DNA of 64,000 bases from Rhizophagus clarus (Eukaryota > Glomeromycota > Glomeromycetes > Glomerales > Glomeraceae), in NCBI GenBank assembly GCA_015698045.1, contig BLAL01000176.1, forward strand, positions 310,001 through 374,000, read 5' to 3'. A program made the translations under genes and the position numbers. Below are positions 12,402-24,231 of this stretch, one piece after another. The notes beneath the pieces were generated by a model, which ran no database searches, was not told the DNA's origin, and saw nothing but the letters and a program-made list of their open reading frames with translations. Numbering within the stretch: the first letter of the stretch is position 1; each line of letters opens with the position of its first letter.

Positions 12402-14498
12402 ATGTCTAACAACAACAGAAACAACAATACCAGTGCTCGTACTTTGCGAAGCAGCTCAAAAGTTGTGCAACCTGCTGCCACCTTTGACTTCACTTTTACT
12501 TCTAACGCTGCTGACCCTCCGCCATGGTCCAAAGACACAGTTACCAATAATGCTCTCCAGGCTGACCTTGCTGCTGATAGAGAACGTATTAAGCAAAGCA
12601 ACTTACGATCTGAAAGGGACGTTGCTAGTGATCTTTTCGCAGACACTCCCAACTGCCCACTTCCGCCTTCTTCCAAAGGGAAATCTAAGTCCAGAAATTC
12701 TTCTCGCTCACACTCATCATGTGCTCAAGCACCTGTCCATTAAAATATAGTAAATAACCTTGACGGAACTAATTGTACTCCTACTTCTGCAGCTTCTGTG
12801 ATTACTCCTGAAGTTACTGAGCAAAATGATCAACAACAGAATGACCAAATGCCAGATAAGGAAATTGTCAATTCTGCCATGGATGTTGATCCGCCTTCTG
12901 ACAACAATGAAAATTCTGATCAACTGTCAATCACTATTGAAAAACCATTAGACTATGTTGCCCTCGTGGCACTTGATAATATTACTGGTTCTAAACCCTC
13001 AAAAATTAACACTATTAAGGAAGCTCTTGCTAAATATAATGTCAAGTACAACATCAATTTGGGTATTACGTGTCTCCAAAAACAAGCAAAAGTCACTTTC
13101 AATGACAAGGATTCTTATGACAAATTTCTTAAAATGGAAATTATCCTGCAACTTAAAGATGAAAACTCAGATGACATTAAAAATATCACCCTTAAAATTT
13201 CTCCGCTTAAACCAGATAAGCAAGTCACGACTCCTGATCAACAAAAAGAAAATACTAACCATCGCACAATTCAGGTGATTGATATCCCTGCATACTGAAA
13301 AGCTGCTGAAATTAGAGCAAGCTTCGAAATCTTAGGTGAAATCGAGAGACTCTATACCAAAGGCGCTGGTTTTTACCAGATCGCTTATATTACATACAAA
13401 TCTCAAGATGCTCTTACCTATTTTGAGACTAACTGGGGATATCATGTAGGTAAAGACACGGTTAGAGTTCTTCCTCTGTCTCTCAATCAAGATGATCGCA
13501 CTTTACATAAGCAGTTTCCTCTCAAACTATCTGGACTAGCCTACAACACTAGTGGCTATGATCTCGAATCTGTTTTACTCAAATGTAAAGCTAAATCCTG
13601 CTTTATTCCTGCTGCTATGATCAGAGGGAGATATTCTAAATGTCGATATATATATATTCACTTCTCTTGTGATGAAGATCAACAGGTTGCGCTACAACTT
13701 TTGATCAACTTCAAAAAGGGCAATATGGATTCACGTCAATTATATTGGAGCCAAGAATCAGATTGCATATGTAACATCTGTGGTAATCCCTCCCACATGG
13801 CTGCTACTTGTAATAATAAAAATATTAATAAACCCCCTGGCAAAAAGTTTGTTAGTGGCGCTGATAATTGGAAGAATTTAAAGAAATCGTACGCTGATGC
13901 TGCTAAATCTAAAGGTGCTAATAAATCTGCAAGACCTTCTCGCTCCACTCAGCAGAAGAGACTTGATCGTGATACTCAACACAGTGAGGAAATGGATGAG
14001 GATGAACTTTATTTTGACCAAGGCCCTGCCATTCTCTGATTTAAAGAAACAATTCTTAATAGTTTACGTCAACTAGAGACAAAGATCATAAATATCAGTT
14101 CAACTCTTGAAAGTACTGATAAACAAATTGCCGCAATCATTACTGCCCAGAAAGCTTTACACATTGAAAAAGGTCTCAAACTGGAGGTTACCATGAAGAA
14201 AAAATCCCTCACACAGTTCTCTTCAGCTTCTTCACCTGACCAAGCCAAGAAACACATTAAGAGCGCTGATGACTCTGATCAAGAAGTGGAACTTATCCAA
14301 AACACTCATGACCTTCACCAATCAGACGCTCAAATTCAAACTCTTCTAACTCAACAAAATGAAATGAAATCATCCTTTCGATCTATCTCTTCAACCATGA
14401 CCAAAATGTTTGAAATGCTTACTGATACCTCTGCTTCATCTTCCTTGGGGGAAGACGATGAAGTTGCTGATGTTTTTGATCTTGCAAATCATTTTTAA
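12402..14498 (+). pseudogene. LINE-A ORF1: RRM-like, zinc-knuckle RNA-binding protein with three in-frame stops
   Basis: One reading frame runs from ATG 12402 to TAA 14496 (about 698 codons). It is interrupted only by TAA at 12741, TGA at 13296 and TGA at 14037, with no frameshift. The N-terminus is Asn/Ser-rich and polar. An RRM-like segment starts at HRTIQVIDIP, a stretch also found in the ORF1s of the two other retroelements here. A CCHC knuckle (CNICGNPSHMAATC, CX2CX4HX4C) lies near 13770-13815, followed by a Lys/Ser-rich tail and a possible coiled coil. In LINEs such ORF1 proteins coat the RNA and form the RNP. The ORF2 ATG follows the ORF1 stop by 2 nt, which would suit termination-reinitiation. 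Confidence 0.85.
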
Positions 14499-14500
14499 TA

Positions 14501-17500
14501 ATGGACAACAATAATATTCCTTCTGGTTCCTCTTTATCCTCTCAATTAATAAAAAACAATTCCCCCAAACTTAACTCACCACCAATTTTTTATTCAAAAA
14601 AGGATCTTTTAGATTCCACTATAACAAAAATCACATCTACAAATATTCGTACCTTAAATAAAAACAAATTTATTGGTTTAATTGACGCTATGAAAGATCA
14701 CAATATCAATATTTATGGTCTCTCAGAGACTAATTGTTCTGAACGACAAGCAAAAATATGGCAGCATCAATTAGGTGTGCAGTTACTTTGATTATTCACA
14801 ATTAGGGGGCAAAGGCCAAGGCGTAGGTATTATCATTGACGCCAAATATGACATATTCATTCACAAAGCAGTTGGACATAAAGGCAGAATCATTTATTTG
14901 GACTTGTACTTTAGCGATAAGTGTAAGCTTTATTTAATTCAGGTTTACCTTAATGCAAATCAGAAAGAAAGATTACAAATCAAAGCTTTACACAAATACA
15001 TTAATGACACCATCAGCGATGCTCAATCACATGATATGGAAGTCATCATCATGGGAGACTTCAATATTAATTACAGAAAGTATTTAATGGCTTTCGTTAA
15101 CAATAAATGGCAATTTTCCTTGTTTCGTACTTTGGAATGTAGAAGGTTGCTAGACACTATTCCAATCTTTAATGATAATGATGAAGAAATGTATACTTAT
15201 ATATCAGCTGATCCTAACAGACAAGAATCAAGATTAGATTATATTTGGGCTTCTTTACCTATGTCAGAGCAAAGTGTTAATAGCACCATGATAGAGAACG
15301 ATCATTTTGATACTAACCATAAAACTGTAATGTTATCATTGGACACAGTACAGATGACAGGTGTTTCCTTGAACACAACTAATCAAAAGAAGAAACATAT
15401 CAAAAGGACCGTGTTTCAATATGATGAAATGGACAAGGATGATGAATATACCTGGAAAAATTTCAGCACCCAATTGGATCTAGAGATTGAGAATACATTA
15501 ATGAAAGATTTTTCCATTGTTAAACCTCATCACATCAATACCCTCTGGAATATGTTTAGGCAAACCCTCATGAGAGTAGCTAAATCTCATATAGTCAACA
15601 AGCAAGTCACTAGAAATAAAGTCAAAACTACACCAGAAAAGAAGCTTTCAATTTACTTCGATCTAAGATATATCATTAATCATATACTGGAAACACGTTC
15701 GATATTGAATGATACCGCTTCTATTACTTATAGTGTCTTTGCTAAATGGTCCAAGTTCCAACGTCTCATTAATACAACATTGGACAAATATGAATGCTCA
15801 GACCTTTCATCGTTCTTTATCTTTCTTATACTTGACGACTTCAAATTATTTTTGAAGAATTTGTGTAAAATTAGAAAACACTTATGACTTCTTTTCAAAT
15901 TGGAACTTGATATTATGGTTCAGGAACAAATAGTTTCTAATATTAAGAAACGCTGTACTAATTTTAAAGATAACCAAGCCTCTATAATTCGATTGATCAC
16001 TGAAGAAGAGATGATTCATATCTCGATTGAAAAAATATATAAGAAAGACGCCCAAGGCAATGAATCACTGATCACAGGTGAATCAGCCATCTTCAATAAA
16101 ACCAATCATCATTTCCAAACTATTGCAGGCTCGATTAATAGGAAAAAGCCACTTCAAGGCCATTGGAAAGATCAATATCGACCTTTACGTCATATTAATG
16201 AGAATATTTACTCAAACCTCATGGACCTTCCATCATGTGATGAATGGCTGGATGTTATCAGAAACCTTCCTAAAAACAAAGCTACAGGCCCTTCAGGAAT
16301 ATCTAATGAAATGTTATAACATATTAGTCCTACGGCTCATGATATTTTATATTATCTGATATGTAAGATTATACAATTTGGTTACTTACCAAAACAATGG
16401 AAAGAAGCAACCGTTTTTCCTATTGCCAAGCCTAAACCTTTTAATTGTGAATTACCAAACTCTCGTCTGATCACCTTACTTGAGACTACTTGTAAAGCTC
16501 TTATCACCTTACTTAATCGTCAACTTACTTTAACGTTAAAATGACATAATGTTTTACAAACTAACCAATTCACTGGTTTACCAAAACAATCTACCTTCGA
16601 ACCTATAAGGATCGTTAATGAAATTATTCAAGATGCTATAGATAATAATAATAAACTCTGAATCTTATCACAGAATATGGGAAAGGCCTATGACCATGTC
16701 AATATCTTCCAACTAAAAAAAGCGATGGACCAAATTAAATTACTTCAGCAATTCACTCATTTAATTTTAGATTTATTTAAAGATAGAACAAATCAAGTTA
16801 TTACTGCCTATGGCAAGACAACCGCGTATGATGTTCTTATAGGCATAGATCAAGGAGAAGTCATTTCACCTGTTCTTTGGTGTATTTATTACGATCCTTT
16901 ACTTGCTGAAATTAACAACCAAAATTTGGGATATACTGTATCGTGTAATAATATACAGCAAATACCACAGTTAAATTCAGCTGTGATAGAACAACATGTC
17001 CCAGCCTTGGCATTTATGGATGACACACATTGGATTACTGATAAGAAAGACAAATTGGAATCAATGCTGTCTATCGCTGACTCCTTTTATAGATTAAATG
17101 ATATCCAGATCAATAAGAATAAATCTGAACTTATGATGAGAACTAAGATGTATAAGCGTTGATATTCTCACATCAACAATAACAAGATTGATATTCAATT
17201 TGGAAGGAAATCTATTAGTATTAAGGCTAAACACCCTCATGAACCCACTCGTATCCTGGGAGTTTATTTTAATATTGAAAATGATGAACAATATTTAATC
17301 TCTAAAGTTAAAGCGGAAATTAATCACCTAACGAACCTTATGTGGAAAAAGAAAATTACTGATAAACATATCCTATATATTTTTAATAGAATTATTATAC
17401 CTCGTGTTAAATACTGGTCACAGGTTTTCGTTCTATCACCAGATTTAATTTATCGTTTATTTGTTCCTTTTCGTCGAATGTTTAAAAACAAGCTCAAATT

Positions 17501-19779
17501 TGCTCGTATTGCACCTAATGCAATTTTAGTTAACTCTTATATATATGGTTATAGAAATCCTTATGAAAATCAACTCCAAGCAAAAATTACTAATTTCTGC
17601 ATTCAACTAAATGACACAGGAATTCTGGGAAGAATCATTGAAATTCATTTGAAATTATTACAACAACTACTTTAGTGTTCCCGACCACTAATAGAGGGTA
17701 TTCCTTTCAACAAAATCCCTAGACGGATGAAGAATAATTATTTCAGGAGACAAGCAACGCTTACTTAATTGGACTGATATATGTAATAAATATTACTTTC
17801 AATCCATTCCTGGTCGTGGTAATAAAGAAGAAAGATGGTACATGGATATTCAAAGACTCATTACGGTGGATGGGACCAACCTTAAACCAAATATTTATAA
17901 CTTATTTACTACATTTTTTGATAATATTAAAGAAATTAGATCTTATAATATTGAAAAACAAGATAGATCATTATCTGTTGTTTATAGCCCTCAACATAAT
18001 TCAATTTTATTTGGAAAAGTTCAACACCTTATTGATGAAGATAATATTCTTCTTCGACATTATCATGTTGATATGTCTCAATCAACCTCAACATCTACCT
18101 ATGTTACCATTTGTGATGATACACTTTGTGCTGCTAATACTGTAAATCGTTCAAGCATGGGTGTTTGTGCTTTTACTGCTAATCCAAAGCATATAGTACC
18201 ACTTTTATCAGCTGCTAAATTTACCAAAGAAGATGTTAAATGTAGAAAAATGATTAATTTTAATATTTTTAATCTTTTTGATCAGGTTAAGAAAAAATAT
18301 GCTCTTTCTCAAAGTACGTTAACGAGAAATCACGTGATCAGACAAAATAATATTATTTTAGAATTATTAGAACCAGGACTTTCTAGGAATGAATTACTTA
18401 TAATTCAATGTAAATTCGCTATATTTGATAATCCAAATTGCTGTATTTTTGAATTTTTTACTGATGGATCTCTTATTAAATTAGGCACTGAACAATGCAA
18501 CATTAGCTGCGTGTTTGCTCACCTTGATAGATCCTTTGGTGTTCCACAAGTGGAATTTTATACTACGATTGATAAATGGCCTTCAGCATATCGAGGAGAA
18601 CTCTTAGCAGTAATTTTAGCTCTTATGGTAGTCCCTTATAGAAGTAAAGTGAGAATCAATATTGACTCCTTAAATGTGATTACTATGTTTGAGGGATTTA
18701 AATGTAGTAATTTCTCCCTTACATCGTGAGATTATTTCAAACTTAATAATAGTTATCTATGGTCAATTTTGATTAGAATTATTCGTCAACAGAACTTACA
18801 TGTAGAAATGTTTAAAGTAGCTGCACATACTGATTGCGATGGTAACAATTATGTGGATAGACTAGCAAAATCTGCCCATATTGACCAAGATAGATTTATT
18901 AATTTTATAGACACTGCTCCTGACATTAAAGTACTTCTGTTATGAAATAACATCGCCATTGAAACTCACTTACGAAAATTTATCAAAATGGTTAGTCATA
19001 TTAAAGGCCTGGAAAAATTTATCAACCTACATAGGAATACCAAATATCAAAAGTTAGAAGTTGATTGGACTTCTACTTTTGAATGCCTCAATTGCGATAT
19101 TGCTAATAATGAAACTTCGATATCTTCTTCTAAAGTCAAAGCTCACAAAGTCCATCTTTTTATAGAAGAGATTCCTATAATTGAACAAATGAAGAAATCA
19201 TTCTTGGATTTATATAATGGATGGAAATGTCCTAGTTGTGGATTGGAAGACGAAACATTTGATCACATGTGGACATGTGATGAACATCGATCTCTTCTTT
19301 TAAAGATTAAAAATAATACAATTGATCTTTTATTATCATTATTAATTGAATATAATCCAGATATTACAGATTATTCTGCCTTATTGACGCTTAATATATG
19401 GACAATTGTTACAGATCCTGACAATTTTACTTTTGTGGATCTCATCAAAAGCTTTATACCATTGGAGTTGACTCAAATTCTCAACTTGTGGATTTCTCGT
19501 AAACAATTACTGTTAGTAATTATTGAGATCAGGCAGTACATTTATGAACAAACATTTAAAGAAATTTGGATACATCGTTGTTCTTTTATTAAAGAATTTG
19601 AACATTCGTTGGATATTACAAAAAAGAAAAAATTAGCTTTAAAAAATCTTCGACCATTTAATAATATTTTGAATAGTGATAGAGAATTAGAATATAAATT
19701 TGACGCTCTAGATAGTATTCATAATAATATATATTTTGGTAAAAATATTATTGAATTTTATAATAATCTTACTTTGTAG
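14501..19779 (+). pseudogene. LINE-A ORF2: endonuclease, reverse transcriptase, RNase H polyprotein, inactivated
   Basis: The domains in order are as follows. An APE-type endonuclease spans about 14630-15400 (MGDFNINY, RLDYIWASLP, NDHFDTNHK). Reverse transcriptase spans about 16250-17200 (NKATGPSGI, AYDHV, FMDDTHW at about 17010-17030). RNase H spans 18440-18890 (TDGS, RGE, NIDS). A C-terminal knuckle CX2CX8HX4C (CPSCGLEDETFDHMWTC) lies near 19230-19280. Damage: frame shifts near 14780 and 17700, and stops at TGA 15885, TAA 16317, TGA 16542, TGA 16659, TGA 17160, TAG 17673, TGA 18727 and TGA 18943. In RT motif A the first catalytic Asp is Asn (AAT, 16674-16676), where LINE-B has Asp, so the polymerase would be dead even if read through. 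The TGA at 18943 aligns with a Trp in LINE-B. Confidence 0.92.
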
Positions 19780-20110
19780 CGCTAGTAGTTAGTTAGTATA
19801 CTTTATATAGAATTTTATATATGGTTTTTATTACTTTCTTTTCTGCAGAGCGGACTTCAGTTTACCTGGTTTTTAACTGGGCTGTAAAAGAGGTAGTGGG
19901 TTAATTATTGAATGTTTCTAGAAGTAGTTGGTTATTTTTAGATAGTTTGTTATATAATTACTCCACCATCGAAGTAGATTTAGTTCGCTTCTATTAGTTA
20001 GTTTCATTTTTTATTTTCATGTATCAATTTTGATGTATTTATAATTTATGTGTTCGCTTCTAATATCTATTCAATAAAAATAAAAATAAAAAATGTCATA
20101 TGCTTATGAT

Positions 20111-21243
20111 AATCTCGCAATCAAAGATTCTTCTGTTCTGTTAATTTTGCATATATTCTCAAAGCCAGTATTATGTAATGCTGGTTAAAATTGTATAAAA
20201 GATAAAAAGTCTTCACAACTATTTATATAAGTAGCGTTATTTAGCATTTCTAAAATATTGATTATTTGTTATGTAAAATAGAAAAGACTTTCTTACATTT
20301 TGGGTAAACAAAAGAAATAGAAATTCGGCTGCTGTATTATAAATATGAATTTTTTTTTTGTAGCTAAAAAAACACATGAATTCTTTAAATTTTATTCAAA
20401 AGCTGCTTCTGAGTGAGAAGTTACAGTTTTCCCGAAATTTGGGGCTGGAGCACCGACCATACAATATTAGTTAACAAGCAGAATTATCTTTAATATATGA
20501 TTCATTTTTTGATGGAATTTAAGCTTTGTGTGATACGTAATCTGCAAACTTAAATGCGGCTTAGTACATACGTGAATTTACTTCGAATTAAAATTAGAAA
20601 TGTTAATATCATTCGTGTTCAATAAATATTTTGACAAACAGTTTTTTTTATGAATTATATTTTGTAAGTTAAAGGTGAGAGAAATCTTTTTTTAAACACA
20701 TCTTTATTTTCTGTCAAAAAATCGGTTACAAAAAAAAAAAAATATATGAAATTTTTAATAAATTTTTGAGAAATTGCATTATTCTTATAATCTATTCCAC
20801 TTTAACAATTTCTCTACCAATCCCTCTAAATAAAAGGTTAAGCTTGGGCATTTTCATCATCATAGCTCCAGGCCCAGATCCCAAGGTTGTTGGAACAAAG
20901 CAAATTTCCAGTTGGTATCATATCACTTGTAAACCAGATGATATCGTGTTACACTGAGTATATTTAATAAAATTACTGATAACTGATTATAAATTATCAC
21001 AAAAAATTATTATGGCTTCAATTTTTAACTGGAAATTAAAAAATAGATCTATTACGCATGTGTAATAGGTAAATTTTATTTGGGTAGATAAGACTAAAAT
21101 GTAAAAACGCTGCTCATTATTTTGTTGCACTCAATCTAATTGTGTATTTTAACACACTCAGTCTCGTCTTCTATTCTCCAAGTTTAATTACTAATTTGTA
21201 TTAAATTTGTGATAAAATTTAAATAAATATAAGAAGTTATCTA
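20111..21243. other. intergenic; no gene seen
   Basis: No supported coding region. Near 20161-20195 there is a copy of the dispersed motif 'taatgctggttaaaatt', which resembles those at about 505 and 8860. The 63-codon ORF starting at 20766 has no recognisable features. Confidence 0.4.
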
Positions 21244-22901
21244 GGTGCCACCCCAGGTGGTATCAGTTTTTCTGCCACCCCTATCACGTGACTTAAAAAT
21301 ATAATTTGATTGGCTAATTTTTAATCGGTTAATTTTTAACTTTAAAATTTTTTTTCATAAAAAAAATTTTTGTAAGAATTAAATTTTGATAAAATACAAT
21401 ATAAATACAATAGTAAAACATCTGAAATAACTTAATAAACTTTAGTAACTTTTTTATTAAAATTTGTAATTTTGTATTGTATCATATATGCTATAGATAA
21501 ACAATTATTTATTTAGTTTACAGTACTAGTAATAAATGACACGAATGATATCTAATAACAAATTACAATAGTAAAGAAAGAGATGTATAATGAAAAGAAG
21601 TAAAAGGGATAAAGTAAAATAAGAAAGAAAATGAGGAACAAAAAGAGAAATCGAGGATGAAGGGATGATGAAAGGAGAGATCAAGGAAGATAATGATGAA
21701 AGGAGTGATCAGGAATAAAAGAATGCTGAAAGGAGTGATCAAGAATGAAAGAGGAACGAAATAAATGATCAAGGACGAGATAGTGATGCAAGGAGCAATC
21801 AAAGACAAAAAGAGAATGAAAAAAAAAGATCAAGGATGAAATAATGACAAAAGAGAAACGATTAAGGATGAAGGGGGTACAAAATAACAATCAAGGACGG
21901 AATAATGATGGAAGGGTAGATCAAGAATGAAGAGGGAATGAAAGAAATGAAAATAATGATGAACGGAGAGATCAAGGATGAAGAGGGAACGAAAGAAATG
22001 ATCAAGGATAAAATAATGATGAAAGGAGCAATTAATGATGAAGAAGGAACGAAAAGAACAATCAAGGATGAAATAATGATGAAAGGAGAGATCAAGGATG
22101 AGGGGGAAACAAAAGTAATGATTAATGATGAAATAATAATAAAAGGAGAGACCAAGGATGAAGAGGAAATAAAAGAAACGATCAAGGACGAAAGGAATGA
22201 TCAAAGATGAAAGAGAGAACAAAAGGAATGATCAAGAAGGAAAAGGGAATAAAAGGAATGATAAAGAATGAAAGGGGAAGCAAAAGAAACGAAAGTGGAA
22301 GCAAAAGAAACAATAAAAGATGAAAGTAATAGTAAAAAGAAATGATAAAGGACGAGAGGGAACAAAAAAACAATGAAGGATGAAAGAATTATGAAAAGGT
22401 GTGATAAAGAACGAAATAAAAAATGAAAATACCTAAAACAAAATGAAAATAAAATTGCAAAAAAAGAAAAGCCCAGCCGAAAAAAAATAAGAAAAGATGG
22501 TTAGTTAAAGAAGGCAAATCTAAAGATTCAAAGTGTCTTGAACTTACTATTTACTGGAAACTTGATGACAAAGTCTAAAGCCGTTAACCGTCAAAAAGAT
22601 TAACCTGCAAAAGAAAGTGGTAACGTTAATTAACAAAAAAAAAATTGACAATGCTGAAAAAGAAACTTACCAGAAGCTCCCAAGCCAAGAAAATAAGCAC
22701 TTACAAAAAAAAGAACGTTATTTAATACTGATTTATAATAAAAAAAAATGATTTAAAAAAATAAAACATACTGAAAGTAACGAAAGTAAAAAGCGGCAAA
22801 AAATTAAAAAAAAAATCGTGTATAAAAAAACAAAATAAACAATTAATTTAGAATCACGTGATAGGGGTGGCAAAAAATCATGTACCACCCGGGGTGGCAC
22901 C
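21244..22901. mobile_element. 1.66-kb TIR element with purine-rich core
   Basis: The terminal inverted repeats of about 50 bp read GGTGCCACCCC(A/G)GGTGGTA at the outer edge and TGCCACCCCTATCACGTGA at the inner edge. They lie at 21244-21293 and, reversed, at 22854-22901. No transposase frame is present and the target duplication is not clear. The interior is mainly a GA-rich minisatellite. It is most simply a non-autonomous DNA transposon; the superfamily is unassigned. Confidence 0.75.
21570..22440. repeat. GA-rich minisatellite inside the TIR element
   Basis: A degenerate unit of about 60-63 bp has the form 'aatgatgaaaggagagatca' followed by 'aggatgaagagggaacgaaa' and 'gaaatgatcaaggatgaa'. 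The plus strand is strongly purine-rich. The overlapping ORFs on both strands (for example KDEIMMKGEIKDE repeats from 21938) arise from the repeat and are not taken as genes. Confidence 0.8.
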
Positions 22902-23507
22902 AACAATTTTTCTAAATATAATTATAATTATCGAGCTATTTTCTTTTATTTAAATTCATCCATTCACTTAATTTATTCTATATTTTGACGTCGGTATTAA
23001 ATATTTTATCTGCGTTGTTCGGTAAGAGTATTGCGATTATTATGAGCATGATCTAGTAAAAATTTTGAGGTTATTAACCTGTGATGCTTTTGCTTGTAAT
23101 GACCATTTTAAATGAATTTTTCCAATTGGATAGTTCTATATATTCATTAATCCCTCAAGTATGTCCATTTCCTTATTTTTTTTTTGATCTAGTACAATAC
23201 TTTGTTGACTATTTGATATAAGGCTTTTAATTTCTTTACTCTTATTATTGTCTATTAATATAAAATCCAACATTTTAATTATGTTACTTTTCCGATCGAA
23301 TAATCATTCCTCGACGTCCATATCTACTTGATTAGGTAATTTCTTATTCGTAATAGCATTATTGATTCTTTTATACTTTCGAAGGGTTTTATTTTTCGGG
23401 TGTGATTGTTGTTATTGTTCTTTTTATTGTTATATATTTGACTCCTCGTAATTTGGCTAGGTCACCATAAATTTGACATTTATTTTATTTCTTCTTTTTT
23501 CTTATGT
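22902..23507. other. spacer with no supported gene
   Basis: AT-rich sequence. The minus strand shows short protein-like stretches interrupted by stops that could be the downstream part of the degenerate reading frame at 23508-23872. I cannot support a gene here. Confidence 0.3.
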
Positions 23508-23872
23508 CTAATCCTTTGCATATTTTGAACCATGGAAAATTGTTAAAATGTTATTAGCTTCTGGAGTTGGAATATGTTCTAGGTGATAAAGTATGATTTC
23601 TTGACCAGCTTTTTTGCTATTGCTTGGTCCTTTGACTAAACCTACGTTTAATGTATTACTGTCATTTGTATGCCAACCCATCATTTTTTATTATAAAGAT
23701 TGGCATCGGTCTTATTTGGAATTATATCAATCTCCATATCTTTCTGATTGTCGAGTTTTAACAAAATATTTGGTTTAATCGTCTGTAATTCTTCATCTTT
23801 TAGATATTTATAATTCTGGATTTGTTCATAAAGATTTTCATACAAGCAATATATTATTTTGCTTTGATCCAT
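23508..23872 (-). pseudogene. unrecognised degenerate coding fragment
   Basis: On the minus strand a frame ending in DMEIDIIPNKTDANLYNKK (stop at 23681) is followed after a frame change by about 56 open codons. These start GWHTNDSNTLNVGLVKGPSN, contain QEIILYHLEHIPTPEANN and end at TAG 23508. The composition looks like real protein with an indel. I do not recognise the family. Its upstream end overlaps a plus-strand kinase remnant, so only the part below about 23790 is independent of that. Confidence 0.3.
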
Positions 23873-24015
23873 TTATAAGCGATTTATGAATGTATCAACC
23901 AGCAAATAATCAAAAGGAATTTATGGAGTATTACCATGTATGGTACCAGAAGTTTTACGTGGACATCAACATACAAAGGCAGCAGCCATTCATTTAGAGT
24001 AGTAATGAATGGGTC
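23795..24015 (+). pseudogene. decayed fragment of the zinc-ribbon kinase family
   Basis: The plus strand encodes FVHKDFHTSNILF followed by DPFISDL and then TGA where paralogues have DLGM. After a small deletion it continues in another frame with remnants of GVYGVLPYMAPEVLRGHQ. This corresponds to the catalytic and activation loop of the intact kinase (5670-5835). The N-terminal lobe and C-terminal lobe are missing. Confidence 0.75.
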
Positions 24016-24231
24016 ACTTTACATATTTTAATATCTAAAAATTTATTATAAGGAATAACTAACTGATAATAATTGATATAAATTTTAAACTTGTATTTTT
24101 TAGACAAATTGAAAATAGAATATAAATAAATATCATCCTAATTTACCCTTTATTGTAAAATTTATAAAAATACATAATATAAATTTTATTATATAATATA
24201 TAATTCAACAAATAAAGATAATAAATAATAA
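24016..24231. other. AT-rich spacer
   Basis: Nothing is supported. It holds the 3' flank of the minus-strand Sel1/kinase gene, and AATAAA-like sequences are frequent. Confidence 0.3.

Larger units (their letters stand above)
12300..20091 (+). mobile_element. full-length non-LTR retrotransposon (LINE-A), disabled
   Basis: The 7.8-kb element lies between 19-bp target duplications: AATGTCATATACTTATGAT at 12281-12299 and the same with one mismatch at 20092-20110. It starts with an A run and 'ctctctccc', and carries ORF1 (12402-14498) and ORF2 (14501-19779). A roughly 300-bp 3' UTR ends in a (taaaaa)n-type tail. The order endonuclease, reverse transcriptase, RNase H and C-terminal zinc knuckle places it among the Tad/I-like non-LTR clades (inference). 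Target duplications and a complete 5' end show one complete retrotransposition event. Eleven in-frame stops and two frameshifts show it is now dead. Confidence 0.93.

Noticed and set aside
12402-19779. TGA read as tryptophan (alternative code) to rescue LINE-A
   Set aside because: TAA and TAG stops and two frameshifts are also present, and intact genes nearby do not use internal TGA.
21563-22373. Several ORFs on both strands in the GA-rich repeat
   Set aside because: Low-complexity products of the minisatellite.
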